The notes: a model not told the origin generated them from the sequence alone. A DNA stretch of 64,000 nt from Nyssa sinensis (GCA_008638375.1 VIRR01000524.1:62001-126000); one strand, 5' to 3'. Shown: positions 13,597 to 24,660, counted from the stretch's first letter. Translations and numbers: made by a program.

Positions 13597-13854
13597 TCAA
13601 GTGGGTCCCCTGTTGGCCTGATCCCACTTCGGGCAATTCTTTATGAAATGTCCAACTTTTTCACACTGATAACAAGTCACTGTGATCATACGTCTGGGTG
13701 CATAATGTTTCCTATTGCAAACAAGGCATAGTGGAATTGTTATATTACTTTTGTTTCCTTTTATCTCCCTATTCCTATTACTAATAGGTCGTCCTTGTGG
13801 CTGGGGGTCTAGTGCTTGTTGTTGTGTTCCATGCTGGGTTTGGGCATTATACAT
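13597..13854 (-). pseudogene. Gag C-terminal remnant with CCHC zinc knuckle (in Y)
   Basis: An open stretch of 85 codons carries a clear retroviral-type zinc knuckle CYQCEKVGHFIKNC (C61, C64, H69, C74; spacing C-x2-C-x4-H-x4-C), preceded by a second cysteine pair CLVC-x4-H as in Tekay/Del-type gypsy Gag proteins. The knuckle binds genomic RNA during packaging. The capsid part and all of pol are missing, and the start methionine is probably internal to the old gag frame. This is the only coding trace in Y. Confidence 0.7.
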
Positions 13855-14099
13855 AGTCTGGACTATTACTTCTAGGATCTATTCAATTCGGTCAACTCGT
13901 TCTTCTAGATTACTCCTGTCTCTTTGTATATTAGCCATTTTCGCTGTAAAACAAGTAGTGTTAGTTTTTTTATCACATGCTATAATTACATAAGGTTATA
14001 GTCCTTACTTTTTAGATAAAAGTTTAAAGTTTATCATTTTTTATTTTCGTAGTGGTTTTATACTCCACATTTACTTCTTGTCTTCGTTTTACTATTTCT

Positions 14100-14290
14100 A
14101 TTTAGCTACGGGTTCCATACCCCGTCTTCCTAGTAAAACACGTACTTCTAATCACTTACTTTTCTCTAATGCAGGTCTCATACCTTACCTTCAAATCAAA
14201 TCGTATACTTCTAATATTTACTTCATGTAATGCGGGTCCCATACCCCACCTTCAATTCAAATCATGTATTTCAATATCTTAGGTAGCCTA
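14100..14290. repeat. 61-65-bp tandem repeat in Y core, about three copies
   Basis: Units near 14106, 14171 and 14236 share the GGGTCCCATACCCC and TTACTTCATGTAATGC signatures of the X repeat (5750-6211), at lower copy number. Confidence 0.8.
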
Positions 14291-14444
14291 TGACCTACCT
14301 AACTCATAGTTTTGTTTCTAATTCTTCTAGTGTCACTAAGTTTGTTTAAGTCAACCTAGAGCTCTGATATCACTCTGTGATATTAGTAAATCTTAATTAT
14401 TTCCTAACCTCAATCACAACTTGGTTTTCCCCAAAGACCATTAA

Positions 14445-14461
14445 CCTCAGCTCTGATACCA
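14445..14461 (-). other. Y primer binding site (initiator Met tRNA)
   Basis: The reverse complement TGGTATCAGAGCTGAGG is a perfect 12-base match to the usual plant tRNA-iMet site, followed by further bases. It abuts the truncated LTR with no LTR terminus (GTGACA) between them. Confidence 0.85.
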
Positions 14462-14848
14462 CTCTTAACAGTGATTTTCCTCCTCCTTATTCTGATTTTC
14501 TTCCCCCTGATATCCCAGAGCTTCCTTAGCTTCAAATCTATCTCTCTAAACACACATTCAGTGCATGTGTAATATATACACACTCACATGGCCGCCCCTC
14601 TCTCTCTCTTCCTTCCTTCCTGCCTTTCTCTCTTCCTTCCTTCGTTGACTTCCTTCTCTGTTCTTTTTAATTTATTCTTTTTCATTTTAAGTTTTTGCAA
14701 CCTTGCATTTATTGATTTCTTGATATTTTGTGTTTTATATACATATTATATAAACACACACACACACACACTAGCACACACTCACTCACACACACATAGC
14801 CGACACTCTCATGGCCTTCTCACTTCTTCAGTTTGCACACACACTCAC

Positions 14849-14884
<36 letters not shown>

Positions 14885-15177
14885 TTATATATGTATATGT
14901 ATTTGTTCACATGTGTATATATATATATATATATATACACATTTGGCTATACACACACAATACACACTTAGTGCATGTATTTTGTATGTGTTAATATACA
15001 TATATAATTATATGTATATTACTATATACTTGTACACACATAACATAAACGTTTATTGAAATATACATATTTGTATATTTCTTGACTCTCGGTCTTTTCG
15101 TAGTTAATTTTTAACGATCGTTTTAAAATCTCGTAAAGCGTGCCCTATTACCCGATATTTCGGGTTAGGGTGTTACA
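14462..15177 (-). mobile_element. Y 5' LTR, cut at the predicted first splice donor
   Basis: Only the first 716 bp of the LTR are present, against 3,675 bp in the 3' LTR. The homology ends at 14462 in CACTGTTAAGAG (reverse complement). This is the sequence that precedes the predicted donor in W (2122-2133) and, with one change, in Y's own 3' LTR (12708-12719). The next base is the first base of the primer site. About 2.97 kb between donor and primer site are gone. Confidence 0.85.
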
Positions 15178-17869
15178 TATAATATGTATATAAACTTTAC
15201 AGCACAACGCTGAGGTGATATTTTGTGTTATATATATATATATATATATATTATATTAAAACACACACTAAGCACACACAATCACTTACCCACAAGCTGC
15301 CGACACTTCCCCTCACTCCCTTCACCCTCTTGCATGTGCACACTGCTGCTCATATATATATATATTTATATTTCTTCATATGTATATATATATATATATA
15401 TATTCCTACATACTTAATCACTTCCAAACTGTACACACACATACACACTTAGGGTGTGTATTATATATATATATATATATATGTTTTATACATGCATATT
15501 TATATATATATATATTATATGTAATACCCCGACCTGGATTGGCACATATATCGAGGCAGCCGGGTCGGGCAACACTATATCAATGGTATTTAGAATTGCT
15601 GAACCTTATATCTTGTGAAATATTAACCGCGTTGCATTGTCTAAATAGAGATCTTACCCATGTATGAACAGTGTCGGGTCAGGATGAGTGATTCGAAAAC
15701 CAATCTTGAAATGCGTGCACACGTGCAGCCATGCATGCATGCATACGTATACATGAGCAAACCGTCAAAATTAAAATGCACACGTGCAAATATGAATTAG
15801 GAAGTATATATGTAAACATATACGTATAATTATGTACATATATACGTATAAGTATAGTATAGTATATATATACATGCAAGTATAGATATATATATATATA
15901 TATTTATATATATTATTAAAATAAAACAAAAGAGAAAAGAAAAGAAAAAAAAAAGAAAAGAAAAAGAGAAGGGGCTGTAACAGCCATGTGTGTGAGTGTT
16001 AGGTATATATATATACATATGTATATATATATATATATATAATAAATACAAATCTCACCTAACAAAACCTAATAGGTATGGGGAGGTAAGGTAGGGAATC
16101 AGAAGAGGTATGGAGCAGGTCAGAAAAGGAAAGGAGGAGAGGAAAAGAAGGGAGAAAGGAATGGGCATGATACGACATATATATATAAATATATATATAT
16201 AGGTACAAAATCTCCCTACTTTCAGAAAAAGGGAAATCAAGGGAAAGAAATCGAGAGAGAGAGAACTGGAAGAAAGGAGAGAGAAGAACCGAGGAAAAGC
16301 TGGAAGGAGGAAGAAGAGTTGAGGTCTAACCGTGGGTGAGAAAATTAGAAAAATACAGTAAGTGATTCATTCTGTTTCAAACTTTTGTGTCATGATTAGT
16401 TTAAATCTGAACATAGGGCCTTAAAAAGTATGACATGAGGTTTTCAAACGCAACAAAAATCATAGAAAATTATGAAGGAATAAGGGAGAAAACCCTAGTT
16501 ACAGGTTAGAGGAATAATTCGGATTTCTTGTACTTCATGATTTAAACGTTGCTTAAACTACTTAGGAGTGATCGTGAGAAGTGCAGAAAATGTTAGGAAG
16601 GAAAATGAAGCTTCGAAACAGCCCCAAACCCACTGGCCGTATGAAAACCTCCATGGCCGACCACCTTCAAAATGGGTCTGAGCCAACTTGAGTTTGGCTT
16701 TAGTTCTACATGTACGTATATGTAGGAAATGATGCAAGGGTTCCAAATCCATTAAAATCAACCAAAACGACCAAGAAACGGCCATGCTAGAGCAAATGAT
16801 AGCCTAATCGAAAAACCGAAATGGGTAACTAAAAACCATAAATTTTGAGGTTTAAACCAAACCCAAAATGATACTCAATGTCCCAGAAAATGTTTTGGTG
16901 CAAAAATCTTGAAAAACGGACGTGAAATTCGTGAGAAACAATAAGGAAAACCTCACTGTCCGTATGCCGACGCCGGAAAGACCGCCGGAGAAGATGACCG
17001 GAATATCGTGGGACATTTCAGGTTAAGACGAAACCGGATCCGAGTATGGGTCGGGTCAGAACCCGACTAGAATAAAGGGGCCCGACACGGCGTCGTTTTA
17101 CTTAAAAGGTTTTAATTTTAAAATGTTAGGGCTGACATCATCATGACATCAACATTACGTGTTGAACCGGCCCAAACCGGTTGGTTTAACAAAAGCCCAA
17201 ACCGGTTCAATTAAATTCGAACTGGACCAACTGGTTCAGACCGGCATTTGTGATATTTATAATTTGACCCCCCACTATTTCACTGATTTATAATATGGCC
17301 CAGTTTTTAGAAAATTCATGCAATTAAGCCCTTGGAAAAATAATAAAATAAATTATTTAAATAATTTATTAAATCGATAAAATTTCTATTTTACCCCTAA
17401 GTCACAACTAAGTCAAACGAAGTCCAAATGAGGTGAATAAATAGTCAAACTTTATTATCTCGGGCATTCTGAATCCAATGGTGAGGTCCGTTTTAAGAGG
17501 CAGGACTCTAAAAGTTAAAATACACTCAAAACAAATCCTAAAATGACCAAAATACCCCTGTGTCCTAACAAGGCAAATTATATGGGGATTCTTACTATCT
17601 CGGACCCACTGAATCCAACGGTGAGGTCAAAATTATGAAAAGAGGTCCTGAGAATAAAAGTACCTACAAAGTACAAAAGACAATTTTTTCCTTTTCAATC
17701 CAGGAGTCCGATTTAAGATCGGTAAAAGCCTAAACTGACTTTCTTCAACTTTTGGACTCAATGGTAGGGCCTATTTTAGGAAAAAAAAAACTTATTAAAT
17801 AAAGACATAAAATTGATGAATAATATCTTACAAATGATGATAGACTGAGATATGTTTCATGAATTATAG

Positions 17870-17928
17870 GAACACAAAAAGACAAGGGAAAAGCAGTCTA
17901 AATCATTTTAGTTCAAGGACGGTAGAAG
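17870..17928 (+). other. Predicted LTR micro-exon in Z
   Basis: The acceptor GAATTATAG ends at 17869 and the donor AAG|GTAAGTAATC starts at 17929, a strong match to the plant donor consensus. Exon 59 nt. Confidence 0.5.
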
Positions 17929-18334
17929 GTAAGTAATCTCTGATCTCTGTATGTGTTACATTCCAAGCTAAGTCATGCTTTCTTGTACATACACTATTAT
18001 TGTACTCTCTATATATTCCCAGAATTATTGAACCACATTGATATTGCACTATCATGTGGAAGGTATCATTGATGTTTACACATATATCTTGATTAGTCGT
18101 ACATGTGTACATTGAGTTCTTATTGTACACTTGTACCCAGGGCTGGGAAGGCCAGATAGTTTTATTTAAACCAGATTTGAATTCATTTCATTCTTCACAG
18201 AAGATAGTATGATCTTGATATATATCCTTAAGTACTGGATTTGTGGTCAGTCACATCTCCATCCGATACCAGTTATGACCTTCGGGTCTAAATTCCAAGG
18301 GAATTATTATTTATTTCATATTGTGCACAGAGCT

Positions 18335-18455
18335 GTATCCGACGAGGCCTAAGCGCACCGGATACGTGTTCAGAGCGATAGTATTCAGCGAGGCCTAAGC
18401 GCACTGGATACGAGCTCAGGGCAAGATCATTCGGCAAGGCCTACGGCCCCGAATG
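18335..18455 (+). repeat. Three tandem hairpins with conserved loop in Z
   Basis: Hairpin 1 (18335-18365) pairs GTATCCG with CGGATAC. Hairpin 2 (18381-18411) pairs GTATTCAG with CTGGATAC using one G-U pair and one extra A-U pair. Hairpin 3 (18428-18455) pairs CATTCGG with CCGAATG. The loops share GAGGCCTAAGCGCA or a close variant. Stems change while pairing is kept. They lie between the micro-exon donor and the last acceptor. Confidence 0.65.
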
Positions 18456-19309
18456 TGAGCCATTGGGGTATCCGGGCCCCACCATTATCCAGGCATCCCA
18501 AATTGATTGATATCATTATCATGTGTTGTGATACTTGGAACTTGATTGCATTGCTTCATTATATTGATCATGAGATTTCACGACACTCATTCAGAATTCA
18601 ATGTATGTTATCAGATTGATTATCATTGTTGATTATTTGAATTCCTACTGTTGGCATTCATTGATGAGATCTTTATTTATGACTGGCTAGTACATCCGCA
18701 TTTATCCTAGTTCCTTGTGGAAAATGCATTTTCATATTCTTGTACACATGACAGAGCAAAGGAGAATTACTTATTGAGCTTTAGTTAGCTCACCCGTTAT
18801 TTCCCCAATTTTTTTCAGGAAAGGAAGCTGTAGACGAGCAGTAGCAATAGCAGTGGACATACTTTTGTAGTACAGGGGTAACACTCAGTACAGATAGTCT
18901 TATAGTACTCCCATGTGGTCCACGTCTTGGGTAAATCAGATGTATGAAAAATTATTTTTGTAATCCCCACTTTTGAGAACAATATATATAACATGCAGCT
19001 TTTGTAACTAAATATTTTTTAAATCTTCTGCAATTAAGTTGTTGCATGTTAAGAGCACCGTTTGTGCAGTAAGTTAAGAACCCTTGGTTCGGCAGAAATG
19101 TCGGATCGGGTCCGCGATCCGGGATCCGCAGAGGGTGGGTATTGGGTCGTGTCAATATACATGTATACACATAACGTACGTATGTATTCATAATTGTGAA
19201 TATTCGTATATTTCCCGACTCTCGGTCTTTTGTAGCTATATTTCAACTACTACTTTAAATCTCGTAAAATGAGCCAGATTGCTCGGGTATTTTGAGTCGG
19301 GGTGTTACA

Positions 19310-19578
19310 CAATAGGTGATAGTCCTTCCTCTATTGTGGTTGCCAGAAATCTCCTCATGGATCTCTACTAAGACGTAATATGCCTCCTCATGACCCAAGC
19401 ATTAAAGGAGAGGCTGGGAGTAGGACCTCCGATACAGATTGTTTCTGATGATCAAGTACCAAGCTGCTCAGATTTGAATCCTCCTAGCCTAGTTTTTGTC
19501 ATCAAGGAGCAACCATTCCGTCATGAATCTAATTATAGGAGTCATCCAGCTATGAGATTGTTTTGAAACTTGTAGAAT
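19310..19578 (-). pseudogene. Tat-type integrase N-terminus remnant, cut by X
   Basis: Minus-strand translation of this stretch gives the pre-integrase segment of a Tat-type gypsy polyprotein: an LYRRSYSQPLL-like motif followed by an EIHEEISGNH-like motif, which is the histidine part of the HHCC zinc-binding domain. The match then stops at X's border, so X landed inside the integrase zinc finger and the rest of the integrase lies beyond the window's left edge. Several stops are present. Confidence 0.6.
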
Positions 19579-20172
19579 CTATGGTGCTTCAATACTAGGC
19601 TTTGATTGGTAAGAGATCTTAATAGTGGAGTCATTTTCTAGGTTCAAGTGGGAAGTCATATTAGCCAGTGCATCTGCTCTGGAGTTCTGATTTCTGTCAA
19701 CCTTTTGAATTAAGAACCCTTCAAATGATTTCTTCAGTAAGTCTACGAGTTCTAAGTACTTTATCATTTTATCGTCTTTAGCTATAAATTCACCTAATAC
19801 TTGATTGACGACGAGCTGGGAATCAGAAAACACCCCGAGCTTTGAGGTCCCATGTTCTAGGGCAAGGTTTAACCCAATGATTAATGCCTAATACTCTACT
19901 TCATTGTTAGAAGCCCTCAAACCCAAACTAGTAGCCTTTTTCATGATGGTCCCACCAAGGGATTGAAGTATCACCCCTACTCTAGAGCCATTGTTAGTGG
20001 ATGATTCGCCAATGTTAAGTAACCAGAATGGAGTATCTGTATAACTTTGAGGATCAGCATACCGAACTCTAGTGAACTCAACTACAAAATTTTCTAATGT
20101 TTGTGCCTTGATTGCAGTTCGAGGTACGTAAGATATATCGAACTCACCCAATTCAACTGACCAATTGACCAA
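19579..20172 (-). pseudogene. Tat-type RNase H domain, broken
   Basis: Two open stretches (19888-20172, then 19579-19833, read right to left) give the Tat-lineage archaeal-type RNase H: GEFDISYVPRTAIKAQ, a damaged DGSS region (NIGESSTNNGS), ASNNEVEY, then SDSQLVVNQVLGEFIAKD and RADALANM. The enzyme removes the RNA strand during reverse transcription. The first catalytic aspartate appears lost and a stop follows EVEY at 19888. No function is expected. Confidence 0.75.
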
Positions 20173-20714
20173 CCGTTTTGAAATCTCATGTCTATGAAGG
20201 ACTACCTTCAGAGGATAGGATGTTTGAACTATAATACGATGGGCTTAGAAGTTTGGTCTGAGCTTCCAAGTTGAAATTACCAAGGCGAGAGCTAACTTTT
20301 AGATTTCAGAATACCTAGTTTCTCCATTAAGAAGTCTTTTACTAATATAAAAAACTAGCTTCTAGACCCATTTTTCTTATTAATTAGGGCTGAACTTACT
20401 ACGTTTTCTAACACAGCTAAATATAGAAGCAACTTTTCTCTTAGCATCGACTTTTGAAAGGAGATCGGGAGAAGCCAGTACTTCTTTATTTGCAGAAATG
20501 CTTCTTCACATTCAGAGGTCCACTTTAAGGTCTTACACCCCCTCAAAGCCTTGAAGAACAGAAGGTAATGATCTATAGATTCAGAGATAGTTCAAAATTG
20601 TTACTCTCTCATTCAAGCCTTGAATGTCTTTCTTAGTTTTGGGGGACTCCATATCAATTAAAGCCTTGATCTAAGTCAGATCAGCTTCGATTCCTCTTTG
20701 GAAGACTAAGAAGC
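20173..20714 (-). pseudogene. Tat-type RT/RNase H connection, degraded
   Basis: An open piece at 20355-20546 (FKWTSECEEAFLQIKKYW-like start, then LYLAVLENVVSSALI) matches the connection between reverse transcriptase and RNase H. The flanking parts contain stops and frameshifts. Confidence 0.6.
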
Positions 20715-21400
20715 CTAAAAATATGCCTTCTGTAACCCAAAAGTACATTTTGAAGGATTTAGCTTCATCTTATATTGCTTCAATATGTCAAATGTTTGAG
20801 ACAAGTGTCGGATATGATCTGATTTTTGAGCACTCTTGACGAGCATATCATCGATGTAAACTTCTATTATATCACCGATTTGAAGGTTGATCATTTTGTT
20901 GACGAGTCTTTGGTAAGTAGTACAGACATTTTTTAGACTGAATGACATCACTCTATAACAATAAAGGCCTCTTTTGGATATGAAAGCAATCTTTTCCTGA
21001 TTGGAAGGATACATCTGAATCTGGTTATATCCAAAGTAGGTGCCCATGAAACTCATGAGTTCGTGACCTGTAGTGGCATCCATGAGCTGGTCAATCCTAG
21101 AAAGAGGAAAGTTGTCTTTGGGACATGCTTTGTTAAGATTGGTATAGTCAACACAGACTCTCGACTCTCCATTATTCTTTTTTGCGAGCATGGTATTGGC
21201 GAACTATTCCGGGTAAAAAAAATAAACTTCCTTTATCATCTCTACATCAAGTAATCTTTGAACCTCCTCATTAATGATCTTATATTGGTCTGGAGTGAAT
21301 GTCCTCCTTTTCTAACGTGCTGAAGGATGGTCTGGATTGATCATTAGCTTATGAGAGATGAAGTTGGGATCTATCATTTCCATGTCCTTATTTTCCTAAG
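20715..21400 (-). pseudogene. Tat-type reverse transcriptase, broken
   Basis: The open stretch 20715-21191 (158 codons) shows RVCVDYTNLNKACPKD, then FMGTYFGYNQIQM, RGLYCYRVMSFSLKN and the catalytic box YIDDMLVKS, which is diagnostic of the Tat/Ogre/Retand lineage. Both catalytic aspartates of YIDD remain. Upstream, to about 21400, the finger region is recognisable (DPNFISHKLMINPDHPSA and QYKIINEEVQRLL), separated by frame breaks. This is the oldest layer of the locus: X and V are both inserted in it. Confidence 0.8.
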
Positions 21401-21893
21401 CATATACTAACAGGTTCTATTTCAGAAATCTGACAAGTTTTCATTGTACTAAAAGGGATCAGGTTTATCCTATCTACAAGTACTTTCATTCAGCCTTTGT
21501 ACTAACGAGCACCTTTATTACTTCATTTTTATTTAATCATACTATCTCTTCCTCTGGGACTTAATGGTTCTTCAATCTCACAGGGGCATTCTCCAGTGTC
21601 ACTAAGATCAGATTTAGAGAATCTATCCTCGCTGAACTTGTACTGTAATTGCTATTTGGGATTTTTCTTTGAGTGCAATTGTGTGGCACTCTCGAGCAGT
21701 GGGTTAGCAGCCTTTGATAGTAACCATCTTGTATTGACGAACAAACTTGAGGCATTGGTGGAGGGTCGAGGTGATTGCCCCAATCCAATGGATCTAAGGT
21801 CTGCTAATTATAACATTGTAAAGAGATTTAGCATCTAGAATCATTAATTCTAATATCAAGGTCTTTTGTTCATCCCATTCTCTAGTTGTGGTA
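21401..21893 (-). pseudogene. Upstream part of the Tat polyprotein, barely recognisable
   Basis: By position this should be the protease-RT linker of the Tat element. I can only see short degraded frames and would not assign motifs. It ends where V begins at 21894. Confidence 0.35.
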
Positions 21894-22173
21894 GGTAACA
21901 CCCCGACCTAATTACTGGGTAATTAAGGTCGCCAATTTAAATATTAGAGACTTTAATATGTAAAATAATAGTTAAGGAATAATTAAGCCCTAACTAAAAT
22001 AAAAAGATAAAGACTACTAAGACTAGTGAGATTCCAACTTCACCTACTGGTGACACAGACACATGTAATCCGAATAATGCTAGCAAATTAGTAAACATAA
22101 ATTTAATACATAAATGACAATAAAATTTAATGCAAGGCAATTAAAAAGAAAAAGAAGAAAAATAGGCAAAAAA

Positions 22174-22262
22174 TGTTGGCCCAAGGAATTGACCCCAATA
22201 CCTTGAACCATAGAGAAACTTATCTAAAGTGTAAACCCACTAGGCTATCAACACTTACGTGC
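22174..22262 (-). other. Weak tRNA-like module in V U3
   Basis: GGGGTCAATTCC (reverse complement, near 22185-22196) stands where E1 has a better B box (24587-24597). Assigned mostly by correspondence with E1. Confidence 0.3.
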
Positions 22263-22376
22263 TATAATGGCCAAAAGATATGTACACAAAGTGGAACTAG
22301 GTGGGAAGATTTTGGAAAAAATGAGGTGTCATCACCTCATTGCACCAACCCCATGTCCAATAGGATTTCATGCACC

Positions 22377-22381
22377 AAGAG
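22377..22381. repeat. Left TSD of H (AAGAG)
   Basis: Identical to 62745-62749; joining the flanks restores a continuous V sequence. Confidence 0.85.
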
Positions 22382-23334
22382 TGTCACGACCCACACCCCA
22401 CATAGGATGAAGTTATGGTCCATGACCGGCCACCAAGGCCTTATACAAAATCGAATGGGCTATATAATGGATAATTTATTAATATAGTAGAAACATAACA
22501 TTTTTAACCTGTCAGGTTCACATCAAACTCATACCAACCATATTCGATCAGAGAAATTCTAAGTTTAATATCAAACTCACACTTACAAAGTTTATTACAA
22601 GTCATTTACATCTACAATTGGCCAACACACAAAAATAGCCATTGCATGTATACAGAAGCCTATATAGGCTCTTTGCAAGTCTTGCTATACAATTTTACAA
22701 ACTCTTCTTCCTTATGTTCCCTCTCCATCTTAAGCTTCATTACCTAAAAAATTGATTAAGAAATGGGGTGAGCTAACACAGCTTAATGAATAATACCAAT
22801 GCCCTGTCATGGGTTTTTATAATAAAAGAAACTTTAAATAAAACCATGGATATCAAGCATTACTAAAAAAATTCAAATGCGTTTTCAGAAACAGAATTGC
22901 TATTTAAACATTTGAATAGCAACAAGTAGCCTAACAAAGCTCATAACAGATATCGAAATCATTTAGCATGCCCATTATAACGGTCGGTACAGAAGAATCT
23001 GTGTCGACTCAAATTTTGAATGGAATGTCATATATAATGACAGTTACTTATAGTGACACTAAAGAGATCTTTAGCCTACTTATGGGCCTACCAGCTTTTG
23101 GTCCCCCGGTAAGGATATAATAAAAGGGGCCCGTGTAGTGGCATCTATAGAAACACATTCTAAATCATGTGATTATCCATGAATTTGCAAATCTATTTAT
23201 CAAACATACGTATAAAATGTACTTCAATCTCATCAATAGAGAATATAGCATAATACTTTGCTTGTTAAAACACAGAATAACATGTTTAACAATATTGCCT
23301 TCAATTCACCATTTTAGGGAACCAAATTACTCAC

Positions 23335-23372
23335 CTTGTGCTCTTAAAGCACTCCTTCATTCTCTTTCTCTC
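23335..23372 (-). other. Predicted LTR micro-exon in H 3' LTR
   Basis: Acceptor TTTTTCAG above 23372, donor GTGAGTAA at 23334-23327; exon 38 nt. Its sister is 61069-61106, where the donor reads ATGAGTAA. Confidence 0.45.
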
Positions 23373-24582
23373 CTGAAAAACCCTACATACATATATTTCA
23401 TATTAGAATTATATTTGAGTGCAATGTAACATTATTTAGTTACGTTTGTCCCATTATAGTTTAAACAACACAATCTAGGATTATGATAAAATCCCTCACA
23501 TTCTAATTCCATTGGAGCGTCCTTTGACTCTTGTTGGAATTCATTTACATCAAATATAAGGTTTTTAAACAATTGGGAAAGCAGCTGCACCATCCCCATT
23601 TATTCTACTTATAAGCTTCATTTTTAACTTTCAACTGTTGGTCGTTTCAACACTATATCTATCATCTTGAATCATCATTTAGATAAATCATTTAACTTTA
23701 ATTAAGGTGTTTTCCTTTAATTTCTAACAACATTTTCTCTTACCATTTCTCGTATTTAGAGTTCCTTTGATAATCTAATCATACTAATTATAACCTAGGT
23801 AGTGCTAGGATTGTTTTAACACCATTAATCATTAGCTAATTAGTTTAATCAACACTTATTAATCATGATGCATCCTTTTACATCATAGATGTTGTTCTTG
23901 TATCCATGTAATTACTATTCCATGCAAAACTTGTTAGGACTTCAAGACTAATTTAGAATTTCATTCAATTCTTAATTGAATTTGAGTTCTTACTCATTTT
24001 TAAATGTTTCTTTTCTGATTAAATTAAAGAATAAGAGATTAGGACTAGAATTCATACTTTGGTTGTTCAAAAATTCAACCTCTAGGTTAGTCCTCCTTAA
24101 GCTTCTTTCTTTCTCCTTTTTGTTCTCTTGTTTTCTCTACTTTCTTCCTTGCTTTATTTGTAACACCCCGACTTTGTATAATTAATAATTAAATAATTAA
24201 TTATTAATTAGTACCGGCTTAGGGAATAATTAAGGAAATTAACCTTAATCTCCCGGTGGTCACACTAGACCAATAGAACAATTAAAACATGTTCGGGAAT
24301 AGGGTATAATACCCGAACCTAATTACCAATTAATTAGGTGGAATAGTGTCAATTTAACACTGACGGAATTCGAATTAATTAACTACGGAAATTCTGAATG
24401 ACTAATAAATGACACGGAACCTCTGACAGTGTAGATAACTGAAATATGAAACTCTCGGAACAAACCGCATCGAAAAAGGAGTTACGGAATGAAAGTTATG
24501 AGGCAAACATCAGAAACTGAATTAATGCGCAGCCAAACAGGGCCTTAGCCCAAATTGTGGAAAAATGACCAAATTGGTGGTC

Positions 24583-24660
24583 AAGGGGAATTGAACCCTT
24601 GACCTATGGAGAGAATGAATTCCATCCAAAAATTAAACCAAGTGGCCACCAGCACCTTTG
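24583..24660 (-). other. tRNA-like module in E1 U3
   Basis: The reverse complement has GGTTCAATTCC (24587-24597) as B-box-like and GGTGGCCACTTGG as A-box-like sequence. It stands before the leader rather than after it as in E5-E7. Confidence 0.4.

Larger units (their letters stand above)
9734..15177 (-). mobile_element. Element Y: non-autonomous LTR element with gag remnant and clipped 5' LTR
   Basis: TSDs TATAA flank it (9729-9733 and 15178-15182), and the empty site is in X's left LTR near 1202. Y is a relative of X: same polypurine tract, same 61-bp repeat in the core. Parts in minus-strand order: truncated 5' LTR 14462-15177, primer site, core 13409-14461 with a gag zinc-knuckle remnant, and full 3' LTR 9734-13408 (3,675 bp). 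No pol. Confidence 0.9.
15520..19154 (+). mobile_element. Solo LTR Z (3.6 kb) inserted in X right LTR
   Basis: Z starts TGTAATACCCCGACC and ends GGGTCGTGTCA (GTGACA with one change). TSDs are TTATA (15515-15519) and ATATA (19155-19159), one mismatch; the empty site is in X's left LTR near 5360. No coding sequence. Plan: (TA)n near 15890-15915 and 16010-16040; purine-rich leader 15920-16320; donor ATACA|GTAAGTGA at 16359; CAATGG modules near 17465, 17605 and 17755; micro-exon 17870-17928; three hairpins 18335-18455; stem-loop near 18775-18793; acceptor TTTTTTCAG ending 18818; terminal block from about 19105. Confidence 0.85.
1..19309 (-). mobile_element. Element X: non-autonomous LTR retrotransposon (left end outside window)
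   Basis: X reads on the minus strand. Its two LTRs align to each other: position 1 onward matches about 8536 onward at roughly 93% by eye. The core between them is only 840 bp and has no pol gene, so X must depend on enzymes of another element. A polypurine tract at 5514-5526 and a Met-tRNA primer site at 6337-6350 fix the orientation. The left LTR contains W, and the right LTR contains Y and Z. Each of these three insertions is confirmed by the uninterrupted sequence in the sister LTR. X interrupts the Tat integrase region at 19310; CAATA at 19310-19314 would be its right TSD, but the left partner is off the window. Confidence 0.85.
6354..19309 (-). mobile_element. X 5' LTR (right copy, 3.9 kb net), interrupted by Y and Z
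   Basis: It runs from 6354 (TGTCACGACCC, the LTR's 3' end in minus orientation) to 19309 (...GGGTGTTACA, its 5' end). Removing Y and Z with one TSD each leaves about 3,867 bp in pieces 6354-9733, 15183-15519 and 19160-19309. It includes the conserved terminal block at 6354-6400, an AGCTT stem-loop near 6795-6812, micro-exon 8145-8198, a tRNA-like module at 8728-8788, and a leader donor near 9379 (reverse complement AAAAAG|GTGAGAAA). Confidence 0.85.

Noticed and set aside
12834..15452. Several plus-strand open frames of 64-127 codons rich in Leu, Ser, Tyr and His
   Set aside because: They arise from CT-rich leaders and (TA)n in the LTRs of X and Y; similar ones recur at each LTR copy.
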